Assembly (NCBI RefSeq): GCF_036327775.1
Contig: NZ_CP109598.1
Coordinates: 2,852,001-2,916,000, forward strand
Source: Streptomyces sp. NBC_01498
Lineage (GTDB): Bacteria; Actinomycetota; Actinomycetes; Streptomycetales; Streptomycetaceae
Direction: 5' to 3'
Length of the DNA stretch: 64,000 nucleotides
The position numbers and the translations under genes were made by a program. The notes beneath the pieces were generated by a model. That model ran no database searches, was not told the origin of the DNA, and worked only from the letters and a program-made list of their open reading frames with translations. Shown piece after piece: positions 47,337-57,130 of this stretch (the first letter of the stretch is position 1; every line of letters begins with the position of its first letter).

Positions 47337-47936
47337 ATGCCGGATTCATCCGTCGACAGAACCGCGGTGCGCCGTCTCAAGGCGGCGGCCGGACTGATGC
47401 TGGGCTGGGTGGCGCTGCTCTGGGTCCTGGAGGCGGTGGACTCCTCGACGGGCGCGCTCGCCACGTACGGGCTGAGCCCGCGTGACACCGGTGAGCTGCG
47501 CGACATCATCCCGATGGCGTTCCTGCACCACGGCTTCGACCATCTGGCGTCCAACGCGGTGCCGCTGCTGGTGCTGGGCTTCCTCGCGGCGCTCAGCGGC
47601 ATCGGCCTGTTCCTGCGCGTGGTCCTCACGATCATGGTGGTCGGCGGGCTGGGCGTCTGGCTCACGGCGGCGGACAACTCCGTCACGGCGGGCGCGTCCG
47701 GTGTGGTCTTCGGACTGCTGGGCTATCTGCTGGTACGCGGCTTCGTGAACCGCCGGGCCGTGGACATCGTCGTGGGACTGCTGGTGCTGGTGATGTACGG
47801 CTCGGCGCTCTGGGGCGTCCTGCCGTCGAATCCGTCGGTGAGCTGGCAGGGGCATCTCTTCGGGCTGATCGGCGGGGTGCTGGCGGCGTTCCTCTTCCGC
47901 CGGCCGAAACAGCCGGCGGTCGCGCCCCTGCGCTGA
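47337..47936 (+). CDS. Rhomboid family intramembrane serine protease
   Basis: 199 residues from ATG 47337. Six predicted helices; the catalytic serine lies in TAGASGVVFGLLGY (GxSG) and the histidine in SWQGHLFGLIGG, with HHGFDHLASNAVPLLVL as the family's HxxxxHLxxN motif. Cleaves membrane proteins within the bilayer; substrate unknown. Monocistronic, divergent from the UbiX gene. Confidence 0.92.
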   Translation: MPDSSVDRTAVRRLKAAAGLMLGWVALLWVLEAVDSSTGALATYGLSPRDTGELRDIIPMAFLHHGFDHLASNAVPLLVLGFLAALSGIGLFLRVVLTIMVVGGLGVWLTAADNSVTAGASGVVFGLLGYLLVRGFVNRRAVDIVVGLLVLVMYGSALWGVLPSNPSVSWQGHLFGLIGGVLAAFLFRRPKQPAVAPLR

Positions 47937-47947
47937 CCGGCCGACGG

Positions 47948-47975
47948 CCGGGCGCCCGGACGACCGGGCGCCCGG
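47948..47975. terminator. Bidirectional terminator (tandem palindrome)
   Basis: Two copies of the 12-bp palindrome ccgggcgcccgg separated by acga (47948-47959 and 47964-47975) pair as a 12-bp stem with a 4-base loop. It separates the convergent rhomboid (+) and prenyltransferase (-) genes. Confidence 0.75.
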
Positions 47976-48010
47976 ACGACCCGACGACCCGACGGTCAGG
48001 CGCCGTACGG

Positions 48011-49048
48011 TCAGGCGGTCAGGCCACGCACGAGCAGGTCGAGCAGCCCGCACAGGAACAGCGTGATCCCGATGAAGCCGTTCACCGTGAAGAAGGCCCG
48101 GTTCAGCCGCGACAGGTCGTGCGGCTTCACGACCTGGTGCTCGTAGAGGAACGCGGCGGCCACGATCAGCAGCCCGACCCAGAAGAACACGCCCGCGCCG
48201 GTGGCCAGCGCGTACCAGACCAGCAGGCCCGTCGTCACGACGTGCGCGCCCCGCGCGCCGTACAGCGCCGCCGGGATGCCGAAGCGCGCGGGCACGGACT
48301 TGACCCCGTGCGCGCGGTCCGCCTCGACGTCCTGGCTGGCGAAGATCAGGTCGAAGCCGCCGATCCAGACGCCCACGGCCAGCCCGAGGATCACCGCGTC
48401 CCAGGACCACTCCCCCGTGACCGCGATCCAGGCGCCCACCGGGCCCATGGCCTGGGCGAACCCGAGGATGGCGTGCGGGAAGTTGGTGAACCGCTTCCCG
48501 TACGGATAGACGACCATCGGGACCACGGCGACCGGGGCGAGCACCAGACAGAGCGGGTTGAGCAGGGCGGCGGCGCCCAGGAACACCACGAGGGCGACCA
48601 GCGCGCCCGTCCACGCGGAGCGCACCGACACCGCGCCGGTCACCAACTCGCGCCCGGCGGTGCGGGGGTTACGGGCGTCGATCTCGCGGTCGATGATCCG
48701 GTTGCAGGCCATCGCGAAGGTCCGCAGGCCCACCATGGCGACCGTGACGAGCAGCAGCGTGACCCAGTGGATGGACCGGTCGACCTGGAACATGGCGGTC
48801 AGCGCGGCGATGTACGCGAACGGCAGCGCGAACACCGAGTGCTCGATCATCACCAGGCGCAGGAACGCCCGGGTACGGCTGCCGGACCGCGCGGGTCCGG
48901 GCCCCGGCGGCTGTTCCCGCCGCTCCCGGGGCCCCTGCTGTTCCTTCGGGCCCCGCCGTCCCTGGCGACCGGGCGTTGCCCGGCGGCCCTGCCCTCCCTG
49001 CCGTCCCTGCCCGACGAGTCCGTCGGCTCCCTCGGCGGCACTGCTCAC
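48011..49048 (-). CDS. mqnP: UbiA-type prenyltransferase of the futalosine pathway
   Basis: 345 residues from GTG 49048, overlapping the decarboxylase stop (GTGA). A disordered basic N-terminus of about 55 residues precedes the UbiA core: NRIIDREIDARNPRTAGREL (first Asp motif) and DLIFASQDVEAD (second), with eight or nine helices. It attaches the polyprenyl chain to the 6-hydroxynaphthoate ring. The chain could come from the synthase at 6296. Confidence 0.9.
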   Translation of the reverse strand: MSSAAEGADGLVGQGRQGGQGRRATPGRQGRRGPKEQQGPRERREQPPGPGPARSGSRTRAFLRLVMIEHSVFALPFAYIAALTAMFQVDRSIHWVTLLLVTVAMVGLRTFAMACNRIIDREIDARNPRTAGRELVTGAVSVRSAWTGALVALVVFLGAAALLNPLCLVLAPVAVVPMVVYPYGKRFTNFPHAILGFAQAMGPVGAWIAVTGEWSWDAVILGLAVGVWIGGFDLIFASQDVEADRAHGVKSVPARFGIPAALYGARGAHVVTTGLLVWYALATGAGVFFWVGLLIVAAAFLYEHQVVKPHDLSRLNRAFFTVNGFIGITLFLCGLLDLLVRGLTA

Positions 49049-50502
49049 AGGCCGTACTCCCTCCAGCGCTTCGTCACCCGGTCCGCGGTCGCCGGGTCGG
49101 ACACGACCATCTCCGGCCAGCCGCCGTCCCGCGTGTATCCCTCCTCGGGGAGTTTGCGCGTCGCGTCGATGCCCGCCTTGCCACCCCAGAACTGCTGGTA
49201 CGAGGAGTGGTCGAGGTGGTCGACCGGGCCCTCCACGACCGTCAGGTCCCGCGAGTAGTCGGTGTTGCCCAGCGCCCGCCAGGACACCTCGTGCAGATCG
49301 TGGACGTCGCAGTCGGCGTCCACGACCACGATCAGTTTCGTGAGCGACATCATGTGGGCGCCCCAGATGGCGTGCATCACCTTCTGCGCGTGCTTCGGGT
49401 ACTTCTTGTCGATCGAGACGATCGCGCAGTTGTGGAAACCACCGGACTCCGGCAGGTGGTAGTCCACGATGTCAGGCACGATGATCTTGAGCAGCGGCAG
49501 GAAGAACCGTTCCGTCGCACGTCCCAGCGGGCCGTCCTCCGTCGGCGGCCGGCCGACCACGATCGACTGGAGCAGCGGGCGCTCGCGCATCGTCACACAG
49601 TCGATCGTCAGCGCGGGGAACGGCTCCTGGGGCGTGTAGAAACCCGTGTGGTCGCCGAACGGGCCCTCGGGCAGCATCTCCCCCGGCTCCAGCCAGCCCT
49701 CGATGACGACCTCGGCGTGGGCGGGCACCTGGAGCGGCACCGTACGGCAGTCGACCATCTCGACCCGCTTGCCCTGGACGAAACCGGCGAACAGGTACTC
49801 GTCGATGTCCCCCGGCAGCGGAGCCGTGGAGGCGTACGTCACGGCGGGCGGGCAGCCGAAGGCGATGGCGACGGGCAGCCGTTCACCGCGCCGGGCCGCG
49901 ACCTGGTAGTGGTTCGCGCTGTCCTTGTGGATCTGCCAGTGCATTCCGATGGTGCGCTTGTCGTGCCGCTGGAGCCGGTAGAGCCCGAGGTTGCGGACGC
50001 CGGTCTCCGGGTGCTTGGTGTGCGTCAGACCGAGGTTGAAGAACGAGCCGCCGTCCTCGGGCCAGGTGAACAGCGCGGGCAGCCGGTCCAGATCCACGTC
50101 GTCGCCGGTGAGCACGACCTCCTGCACGGGCGCGCTGCCGGGCTTCACCTTCTTCGGCGGCACGTGCGTCATCGTGCCGAGCTTCCCGAACGCCTCCCGC
50201 ATCCCCACGAAACCCTGCGGCAGTTCGGGCTTCAGCAGCCCGCCGATCTTGTCGCTGATGTCGGTGTACGCCTTGAGCCCGAGCGCCTTCAGGAGCCGGC
50301 GGTCCGTCCCGTACACGTTCATCGCCAGGGGCATGTCGGAGCCCTTGACGTTCTCGAAGAGCAGCGCGGGCCCTCCGGCCTTGTTGACCCGGTCGACGAT
50401 CTCGCCGACCTCCAGATGGGGATCGACCTCCGCCTTGACGCGCTTGAGGTCACCGTCGCGCTCCAGCGCCCGGAGCAGGGAGCGAAGATCGTCATAAGCC
50501 AT
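49045..50502 (-). CDS. mqnL: UbiD-type menaquinone biosynthesis decarboxylase
   Basis: 485 residues from ATG 50502. UbiD family: LLRALERDGDLKRVKAEVDP, GGPALLFENVKGS, prenyl-FMN-site region DSANHYQVAARRGERLPVAI and EGPFGDHTGFYTP. It removes the carboxyl group of 1,4-dihydroxy-6-naphthoate-type intermediates before or after prenylation, using prenyl-FMN from the UbiX homologue at 46389. Translationally coupled to mqnP. Confidence 0.88.
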   Translation of the reverse strand: MAYDDLRSLLRALERDGDLKRVKAEVDPHLEVGEIVDRVNKAGGPALLFENVKGSDMPLAMNVYGTDRRLLKALGLKAYTDISDKIGGLLKPELPQGFVGMREAFGKLGTMTHVPPKKVKPGSAPVQEVVLTGDDVDLDRLPALFTWPEDGGSFFNLGLTHTKHPETGVRNLGLYRLQRHDKRTIGMHWQIHKDSANHYQVAARRGERLPVAIAFGCPPAVTYASTAPLPGDIDEYLFAGFVQGKRVEMVDCRTVPLQVPAHAEVVIEGWLEPGEMLPEGPFGDHTGFYTPQEPFPALTIDCVTMRERPLLQSIVVGRPPTEDGPLGRATERFFLPLLKIIVPDIVDYHLPESGGFHNCAIVSIDKKYPKHAQKVMHAIWGAHMMSLTKLIVVVDADCDVHDLHEVSWRALGNTDYSRDLTVVEGPVDHLDHSSYQQFWGGKAGIDATRKLPEEGYTRDGGWPEMVVSDPATADRVTKRWREYGL

Positions 50503-50589
50503 GCCGTCAAGTATCTGCTACTCGCTACCCTGGTCCGGTAACCGGGGCCACCGCTCCGTACTCGATCTCCACGCACAGGGGGACCGCCC

Positions 50590-51117
50590 ATGCTTCGGGT
50601 ACTGATGATTCTGGTGCCGCTGGCTCTCAGCATCTATGCCTTCATCGACTGCATCACCACCGACGAGAAAGACATCCGCCACATCCCCAAGCCGCTCTGG
50701 GCCATTCTGGTGCTGCTCTTCCCGCTGGTCGGCTCGATCGCTTGGCTGCTCGTCGGCAGGGTCCGCACCGCCTCCACGGACGGGGCGGGCCGCCGGGGCG
50801 GCTGGGTCGCGCCGGACGACAACCCCGACTTCCTCAAGTCCCTTGAGAAGGAGACCGGGACGGACCGGTCCGCGAAGGACGCGTCCGTGAAGGACGGGGC
50901 CGCGAAGGACGGGGCCGCGAAGGACGGGGCCGCGAAGGACGACGACAAGGCGAAGTCCTCCGCCGACGCAGACGCGGAGACCGACACCAAGTCCGGCACC
51001 GACGCCGGTCCGCCGGCCGATCCGGCGCGGCGCGAGGCGGAGCTGCGCCGCCGGGAGGCCGAGATCGAGCGCCGTGAGAAGGGCGGCAGCGCCGACGAGG
51101 CCCCGCCGACGGCCTGA
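50590..51117 (+). CDS. Small membrane protein with PLDc-N (phospholipase D nuclease N-terminal-like) domain
   Basis: 175 residues. Two helices ([20 protein letters not shown] and [23 protein letters not shown]) form the PLDN two-helix module, then a polar tail with KDGAA repeats (three 15-bp units at 50887-50931) and a charged helix ([19 protein letters not shown]). No nuclease domain follows, so the name reflects only the module. It diverges from mqnL. Confidence 0.85.
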   Translation: MLRVLMILVPLALSIYAFIDCITTDEKDIRHIPKPLWAILVLLFPLVGSIAWLLVGRVRTASTDGAGRRGGWVAPDDNPDFLKSLEKETGTDRSAKDASVKDGAAKDGAAKDGAAKDDDKAKSSADADAETDTKSGTDAGPPADPARREAELRRREAEIERREKGGSADEAPPTA

Positions 51118-51132
51118 GTCTCCGCACGTACG

Positions 51133-51172
51133 ACAGCGGCGCGCCCCCGGTGATCCGGGGGCGCGCCGCTGT
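51133..51172. terminator. Bidirectional terminator
   Basis: Perfect 18-bp stem (51133-51150 with 51155-51172), tgat loop, between the convergent PLDN-domain gene (+) and ccsB (-). Confidence 0.88.
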
Positions 51173-51196
51173 GTCGCGTCGTAGACGTGAACCCGG

Positions 51197-52306
51197 TCAG
51201 ACGCCCGCGTACGAGTGCTTTCCGGTGACGAAGATGTTGACGCCGTAGTAGTTGAACAGCCAGCAGCCGAAGGCGACCAGGGCCAGCGTCGCGGCCTTGC
51301 GGCCCTTCCAGCCCGCCGTGGCGCGCGCGTGCAGATAACAGGCGTAGGCGACCCAGGTGATGAAGGACCAGACCTCCTTGGGGTCCCAGCCCCAGTAGCG
51401 GCCCCAGGCGTCGCCCGCCCAGATCGCGCCCGCGATGATCGTGAAGGTCCAGAGGGGGAAGACGGCGGCGTTCACGCGGTACGAGAACTTGTCGAGCGTG
51501 GCGGCGGCGGGCAGCCGTTCCATGACCGAGGCCCAGGCGCGGCCGACGGTGGCGCCCCGGGCGATCTTGGACTCGTACCCGTCGCGCAGCAGGTAGAAGA
51601 GCGTGCCCACGGCGCCGAGGTAGAAGACCGCGCCGCAGAAGATCGCGGTGGAGACGTGGATCCAGAGCCAGTACGAGTGGAGGGCGGGGACCAGCTGGTC
51701 GCTCTCGGTGTAGAGCACGGTCGTCGCGACGCCCAGGTTGAGCAGGACCGTGGTGACCAGCGGCAGTCCGATCCAGCGGACGTTCTTCTTGGTGAGCAGG
51801 AAGGCGAGGTACGTGCCGACCGCCACCGTCGAGAAGGTGGTGGAGAACTCGTACATGTTGCCCCAGGGCGCGCGCTGCACCGCCATCGCGCGGCTGATCA
51901 CGCCCGCCGCCTCGATCAGGAAGCCGAGCACGGTCAGGGCGACGGCGATACGGCCGTACAGATCGCCCTTGAGCGTGCCGCCCGCGGCGCCGGGGCCGTC
52001 GGGCACGTCGCGGCGCCCGCCGGACGAGCGCGTGACGACCTTGGGGCGCGCCAGGACGGTGGTGCCGCCGCCGTTGTCCTGCTCCGCCGTGCGCGTCTCG
52101 ACGGTGACGGAGGCCGTCGTGCCGGTGCCGGTGGCGGTCCCGGCGCCGGTGAGCGCGGCGGCGGTGCGGCCGACCTTGCTGCGGCTGCCCAGGACCCACT
52201 CGGCGATGTGGGCGAGGAAGGCCAGGGTGTAGACGGCCATGGACGAATAGACCAGCACGTTGGCGGTGTTCGCCAGGCTCTCGTTGGTGGTGGCGGCGAG
52301 GATCAC
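51197..52306 (-). CDS. ccsB: Cytochrome c biogenesis protein CcsB (ResC/CcsA type)
   Basis: 369 residues, last gene of the System II cytochrome c unit. Contains the haem-handling WWD motif WGWDPKEVWSFITWV and a following YACYLHAR, in a multi-helix protein with flanking His residues. A polar insert (VETRTAEQDNGGGTTV) follows the first helix. With ResB it delivers haem to apocytochrome c outside the membrane. GTG start overlaps the resB stop. Confidence 0.94.
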   Translation of the reverse strand: MILAATTNESLANTANVLVYSSMAVYTLAFLAHIAEWVLGSRSKVGRTAAALTGAGTATGTGTTASVTVETRTAEQDNGGGTTVLARPKVVTRSSGGRRDVPDGPGAAGGTLKGDLYGRIAVALTVLGFLIEAAGVISRAMAVQRAPWGNMYEFSTTFSTVAVGTYLAFLLTKKNVRWIGLPLVTTVLLNLGVATTVLYTESDQLVPALHSYWLWIHVSTAIFCGAVFYLGAVGTLFYLLRDGYESKIARGATVGRAWASVMERLPAAATLDKFSYRVNAAVFPLWTFTIIAGAIWAGDAWGRYWGWDPKEVWSFITWVAYACYLHARATAGWKGRKAATLALVAFGCWLFNYYGVNIFVTGKHSYAGV

Positions 52307-54255
52307 TTCTCAGCCCCTTCGACAGGCTCTCCGGTGGTGGTGGCGGTGGGGTTCGCGGTGGCGGTGGTGGACGTGCCCGGTAGGGCGCGGGCGCCCGGGG
52401 CGTCCTGCGCCGCCTCGGCGGCCGGTCCGGACGACACCGCCGGTTCCGACGACGACGCCGGTCCGGACGACGACGCCGCCGGGGCGATCGGGGTCCCGGC
52501 GATCAGTGTCAGCGCCAGGTCCCCCAGTTCCTCGGGGAGTTTCGCCGACTCGCTGCGCCCCAGCCCGGCCATCTCCACGACGGTGACCCCGTCCGGGCCC
52601 GCCGTCGTACGGACCCAGATCCGGCGCCGCTGGATGAAGAGCGAGCCGACCAGGCCGAGGACGGCGCCGATCGCGCCCGCGAGGGCGAGTCCGTTGCCGG
52701 GCTGCTGGGAGACCTGGAAGGTCGCCCACTCCTTGATGTCCTTCTCGAACGTCACCGTGCCCGCGCCGCCCGGCAGGGTCATCGTCTCGCCGGGCAGCAG
52801 CCGCTTCGCCAGCTTGTTGCCGTCGGCGTCCTTGAACTGCTTCATCTTGGACGTGTCGAGCTGGTACACGTTCTGCGGCAGCCCGGAGTCGACGCCGAGG
52901 CTGCCCACGTAACCGGTGAGCGCCAGCACGGGATAGTCCAGTTCGGGGAACTGGCTGAACATGTTGCCGTTGCCCTTGCCCGCGAACGTCGGGACGAAGA
53001 AGGCGTTGAAGCCGAGCTGCTGCTTCTTGCCGTTCCGGTCGCGGTAGCCGTCCATCACCTTGATCGCGCCGGTCGAGGTGATGTTGTTGTCGATCGGCAG
53101 GAGCGGGGTCGCGCCCTTGAAGACGACCTTGCCCGCGCCGTCGCGGACGGTGACGACGGGCGCGTAACCGTGCCCGATCAGATAGACCTTCGAACCCTTG
53201 ATCTCCAGGGGCTCGTTGACCTCGATGACCGCCTTGCGCTCCTTGCCGCCGGCGTCCGTCGTGTAACTGACGTGCGCCTCGAACTCGCGGGCCGTACCGA
53301 TCTGCGGCCCGTTGCGCTCGAAGGTCCCGATGAACTTGTCGAGGGTGAAGCTGAACGGTTCCAGGTCGTCGGTGTCGTACATCGAGCCCGACCTGAAGTC
53401 GTCGTACTGCGTGAGGGTGTTGGAGAAACCGTCCCCCTCCAGGATCAGCTTGCCGCCCTCGGACTTGAGGAGCTGCCCGGTGGCGAACGCGACCAGCATC
53501 ACGATCAGCGCGACGTGGAAGATCAGATTGCCCGCCTCGCGCAGATATCCCTTCTCGGCGGCGACCGCGTCCCCGACGGTGTGCGCGCGGAAGCGCCGCC
53601 GCTTCAGCAGGGCGAGCGCCGCCTCACGGGCCTCGTCGGGACCGGCTGTCGTACGCCACGTCGTGTACGCGGGAAGCCTGGTCAGCCGCTTGGGGGCGCC
53701 CGGCGGACGGCCGCGCAGCTGGCCGGTGAACTGCCAGGTGCGCGGGACGATACAGCCGATCAGCGAGATGAAGAGGAGCAGATAGATCGCCGAGAACCAG
53801 ACCGAGCTGTAGACGTCGAACAGCTGGAGCTTCTCGTAGATCGGGGTGACCGTCCCGTGCTTCTCCTGGAACGTACGGACCTTGAGCTCGTCCACGCTGT
53901 TCTGCGGGATGAGCGAGCCGGGGATCGCGGCGAGCGAGAGCAGGAAGAGCAGGATCAGCGCGACGCGCATCGACGTCAGCTGCCGCCAGAACCAGCGGGC
54001 CCAGCCGAGCGGGCCGAGACTCGGGCCGCCGACGGGCAACTCCTCGCGGGGGGCGGTGGAGAGCTGCGACCCGGCGGCGCCCAGGTCCTGGGCGTCCGCC
54101 GCGCTCTCCTCGGCGGTCACGTCGGAGGCGTCGGGCGCGTCGGCCACGTCGGGCGTCCCGGCGGCCGTCGTGTCCGTTGTGTCCGCCGCGCGCTCCGCCG
54201 TGCTCTCTGCCGCGCCCTTTGACTTGCTCTCTGTCCTGCTCGTGCTCGTGCTCAT
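52303..54255 (-). CDS. resB: Cytochrome c biogenesis protein ResB
   Basis: 650 residues from ATG 54255. A disordered N-terminus of about 80 residues (Asp/Thr/Ala-rich) precedes three helices (MRVALILLFLLSLAAIPGSL, VWFSAIYLLLFISLIGCIV, LIFHVALIVMLVAFATGQLL), a large extracytoplasmic domain and a fourth helix near 510-530 (GLALAGAIGAVLGLVGSLFI). Forms the haem lyase with CcsB. The C-terminal tail is Ser/Ala/Pro-rich. Confidence 0.93.
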   Translation of the reverse strand: MSTSTSRTESKSKGAAESTAERAADTTDTTAAGTPDVADAPDASDVTAEESAADAQDLGAAGSQLSTAPREELPVGGPSLGPLGWARWFWRQLTSMRVALILLFLLSLAAIPGSLIPQNSVDELKVRTFQEKHGTVTPIYEKLQLFDVYSSVWFSAIYLLLFISLIGCIVPRTWQFTGQLRGRPPGAPKRLTRLPAYTTWRTTAGPDEAREAALALLKRRRFRAHTVGDAVAAEKGYLREAGNLIFHVALIVMLVAFATGQLLKSEGGKLILEGDGFSNTLTQYDDFRSGSMYDTDDLEPFSFTLDKFIGTFERNGPQIGTAREFEAHVSYTTDAGGKERKAVIEVNEPLEIKGSKVYLIGHGYAPVVTVRDGAGKVVFKGATPLLPIDNNITSTGAIKVMDGYRDRNGKKQQLGFNAFFVPTFAGKGNGNMFSQFPELDYPVLALTGYVGSLGVDSGLPQNVYQLDTSKMKQFKDADGNKLAKRLLPGETMTLPGGAGTVTFEKDIKEWATFQVSQQPGNGLALAGAIGAVLGLVGSLFIQRRRIWVRTTAGPDGVTVVEMAGLGRSESAKLPEELGDLALTLIAGTPIAPAASSSGPASSSEPAVSSGPAAEAAQDAPGARALPGTSTTATANPTATTTGEPVEGAEK

Positions 54256-54259
54256 GGAA

Positions 54260-55024
54260 CTAGATCCCCACCGTGAAGCCGTTGGTCCACGTCTGCATGT
54301 TCTGCATGATGCCGTCCCACACGCCGGTCACCAGCAGCAGCCCGGTCACGATCATCATCACGCCGCCGGTCCGCATCACCCACACGTAGTGCCGCTTGAT
54401 CCAGCCGAAGAGCCCCAGCGCCTTGCGGAACGCCACGGCGGCGATCACGAAGGGCACCCCGAGACCGAAGCAGTACGCGACGGTCAGTATGGCCCCTCGC
54501 CCCGCGGTCGCCTGATCGAAGGCCAGCATGTTCACGGCGGAGAACGTCGGGCCGATGCACGGCGCCCAGCCGACCCCGAAGAGCGCGCCCAGCAGCGGGG
54601 CGCCGGCCAGACCGGTCACCGGCCGCCGGTGGATGCGGAATTCGCGCTGCGTCAGCCAGGGCATCAGCCCCATGAAGAACAGGCCCATCGCGATCATGAG
54701 CACGCCGAGGATCCGGGAGATCAGCCCCCGGTCGTCCTGGAGGTTGCCGCCGATGTAGCCGAAGAACGCGCCGGTGGAGACGAAGACCGCGGTGAAGCCG
54801 AGGATGAACAGCACCGCGCCGGCGACCATCCGCCCGCGCCGGGCCCCGGCCAGATCCGTGCCGCTGATGCCGGTGACGTACGAGAGGTAGCCCGGCACGA
54901 GCGGCAGCACGCACGGCGAGAAGAACGAGACCAGCCCGCCGAGCAGCGCGATCGGCAGCGCGGCCAGCAGAGCCCCGTCGGTGATCGTCCCGCTCAGGTC
55001 GGGCAGCGCGGCCAGTGCCTCCAC
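54260..55024 (-). CDS. ccdA: Thiol-disulfide transporter CcdA (DsbD family)
   Basis: 254 residues from GTG 55024. Six helices with the redox cysteines in SFFSPCVLPLVPGYLSYVTG and VGWAPCIGPTF. It moves reducing power across the membrane from cytoplasmic thioredoxin to ResA. Five bases separate it from the resA stop. Confidence 0.94.
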   Translation of the reverse strand: MEALAALPDLSGTITDGALLAALPIALLGGLVSFFSPCVLPLVPGYLSYVTGISGTDLAGARRGRMVAGAVLFILGFTAVFVSTGAFFGYIGGNLQDDRGLISRILGVLMIAMGLFFMGLMPWLTQREFRIHRRPVTGLAGAPLLGALFGVGWAPCIGPTFSAVNMLAFDQATAGRGAILTVAYCFGLGVPFVIAAVAFRKALGLFGWIKRHYVWVMRTGGVMMIVTGLLLVTGVWDGIMQNMQTWTNGFTVGI

Positions 55025-55028
55025 GGGA

Positions 55029-55655
55029 TCACTTCTCCGCGATCAGCGGGTCGATCAGCTCGCGCAGCTTCTTGTCGTCCAGCGCCTTGAGCGAGCGGGC
55101 CGCGATCTTCCCGTCCCGGTCGAGCACGATCGTGGAGGGGATGGCCTGCGGGTTGAGACTGCCCTTCGGGAAGCCGTTGACGATGAGCCGGCCGGCCGGG
55201 TCGTAGATGCTCGGGTAGGTGACGCCGTAGTCCTTCTCGAAGGCGATGGCGTTGCCCTTGTTGGCGTCGCGGGCGTTCAGCCCGACGAAGACGATGTCCT
55301 GCCCCTTGGCCTCGGTCTCCTTGGCGACCTTCGCGAAGTACGGTGCCTCGGCGCGGCAGGGTCCGCACCACGAGCCCCAGACGTTGAGCACGACGACCTT
55401 GCCCCTGAGGTCGGCCACGTCGAGCCGCTTGCCGTCGAGCGTCTCCCCGGCGATCTTGTTGACCGGTTCGCGGTCGGCGGAGGCGACGGTCTGCATCCCG
55501 CCGGTGTTCGTCACGAAGTTGGTGTCGCCGCCACCGCCGGAGGTGGCTCCGCCGCCGCACGCCGCGAGGGTGAGCAGGGCCACCGGCGCGGCGACGGCCG
55601 GGAGTACGGCGCGGCGTCGGTTCGAACGGCTTGGGAGAGCTCGGCCGAAGTTCAT
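55029..55655 (-). CDS. resA: ResA/TlpA-like thioredoxin lipoprotein
   Basis: 208 residues. Lipoprotein signal with lipobox LAAC (C33) and a Gly-rich linker; thioredoxin active site WCGPC (C97, C100) within NVWGSWCGPCRAEAPYF. It reduces the CXXCH cysteines of apocytochrome c before haem attachment, fed by CcdA. First gene of the four-gene unit resA-ccdA-resB-ccsB. Confidence 0.94.
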   Translation of the reverse strand: MNFGRALPSRSNRRRAVLPAVAAPVALLTLAACGGGATSGGGGDTNFVTNTGGMQTVASADREPVNKIAGETLDGKRLDVADLRGKVVVLNVWGSWCGPCRAEAPYFAKVAKETEAKGQDIVFVGLNARDANKGNAIAFEKDYGVTYPSIYDPAGRLIVNGFPKGSLNPQAIPSTIVLDRDGKIAARSLKALDDKKLRELIDPLIAEK

Positions 55656-55720
55656 GTGAAAAGTTTCGCATGGGCCGTTCGGGGATCTTGTTCGCCCCCC
55701 TCACCCGTGGCCCGTACGCC

Positions 55721-57001
55721 TCACGCGGCCCCCAGGAACCCGCTCCAGCCCCCCGCCGGACTCTGCCCGACATCCAGCGTACGGAGTTTCGCGAGGACCG
55801 CCGGGTCCTGTACGTCGAGCCAGTCGGTGAACTGCCGGAAGGAGACGAGCCGTACGTCCTTCTTGTCCGCCATCTTCTTCAGGGCCTCCTCGACGGCGTC
55901 CATGTATATGCCGCCGTTCCACTTCTCGAAGTGATTGCCTATGAAGAAGGGCGCGCGATTCGACTCGTACGCGCGGTGGAATCCGGCGAGATACGCCTCG
56001 GTGGCCTGGGTGCGCCAGGCCGGATAATTCGAGGGCACCCCCTGCGTCGAATCGCGGGACTGATTGGCGAGCATGTTGTAGTCCATCGACAGCACCTCGA
56101 AGGAATGCCCGGGGAACGGCACGGCCTGCAACGGCAGATCCCACAGCCCCAGCCGCTTCACCGGCCAGGTCTGCCGGCCGCCCGGTGAACTCGCGTCGTA
56201 CCGCCAGCCCATCGTGCGGGCGGTGGGCAGCAGCCGGTCCTGGCCGAGCAGGCACGGCGTACGGCCGCCGACCAGCTCCTTGCGGTAGTCGAACGGCAGC
56301 GGGTCGAGGTCCTTCCAGCCGGTGTTCGTCTTCCATTCGGTGACGAAGTTCACGGCCTGCTCGGTCTCGTCGCGCCACTGCCGCGGCGACCAGTTGCCGA
56401 CGGAGCCGGACCCGCCGCAGAAGTGCCCGTTGAAGTGGGTGCCTATCTCGTGGCCGTCGAGCCAGGCCCGGCGGACGCACGCCAGGGTCTCCTTGATGTG
56501 CGGGTCGGTGAGATAGCCGATGTCGGAGGCGCCGACGGGGTTGCCCGGCGGGCGGTAGAGCCGCTTCTTCGACTCCGGCAGCAGATAGACGCCGGAGAGG
56601 AAGAACGTCATCGCCGCGCCGTGCTCCTTGGCGAGGTCGAGGAAGCGCGGGAAGAGGCCGTTGCCGACCTCGCCCGCGCCGTCCCAGGAGAAGACCACGA
56701 ACTGCGGCGGGGTCTGGCCCGGTTCGAGCGGTACGGGCGCGGGCGGCTGGTGCGGCTGCTTTCCGGTGTCGGCGGTCGAACCGTCACCGATCAGCCGCAT
56801 GTTCTTCCCACTCGGCTTCGCGCCCGCCCGGCCGCCGTCCTTCTTGCCTCCGTCCGGGCCCGAACCGGAGCCGGCGCCGGAGCCCGCACCGGTGTCCCAG
56901 GGCACACCGCTCCGGTTCCCGCAGCCTCCGATTCCGATCGCGGTGGCCGCCGCCCCGATTCCGGCTCCGAGCAGCTTCCTTCGGCTCAGGTCGCGCATCA
57001 C
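55721..57001 (-). CDS. Tat-exported lipoprotein with polysaccharide-deacetylase-like domain
   Basis: 426 residues. The N-terminus SRRKLLGAGIGAAATAIGIG then GC combines a twin-arginine motif and a lipobox. A Gly/Ser/Pro linker leads to the domain starting FVVFSWDGAGEVGNGLFPRF, with D at the metal-site position, DGHEIGTHFNGHFCGGSG (HxxxH) and FFIGNHFEKWNGG. This is the NodB/polysaccharide deacetylase fold, perhaps acting on wall glycans. It is not translationally linked to resA. Confidence 0.8.
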   Translation of the reverse strand: MMRDLSRRKLLGAGIGAAATAIGIGGCGNRSGVPWDTGAGSGAGSGSGPDGGKKDGGRAGAKPSGKNMRLIGDGSTADTGKQPHQPPAPVPLEPGQTPPQFVVFSWDGAGEVGNGLFPRFLDLAKEHGAAMTFFLSGVYLLPESKKRLYRPPGNPVGASDIGYLTDPHIKETLACVRRAWLDGHEIGTHFNGHFCGGSGSVGNWSPRQWRDETEQAVNFVTEWKTNTGWKDLDPLPFDYRKELVGGRTPCLLGQDRLLPTARTMGWRYDASSPGGRQTWPVKRLGLWDLPLQAVPFPGHSFEVLSMDYNMLANQSRDSTQGVPSNYPAWRTQATEAYLAGFHRAYESNRAPFFIGNHFEKWNGGIYMDAVEEALKKMADKKDVRLVSFRQFTDWLDVQDPAVLAKLRTLDVGQSPAGGWSGFLGAA

Positions 57002-57130
57002 GTCCCCATTCGCGCTCGCTCATCTCACGTCCGCCGGTCCTGCGGATGACATGAGGGGAGAGGGCACAGGGAACTCACAGGTTCCGACTGTTTCCAGATA
57101 TGAACAAAGCATTGCTCTGCGACAGCCGTT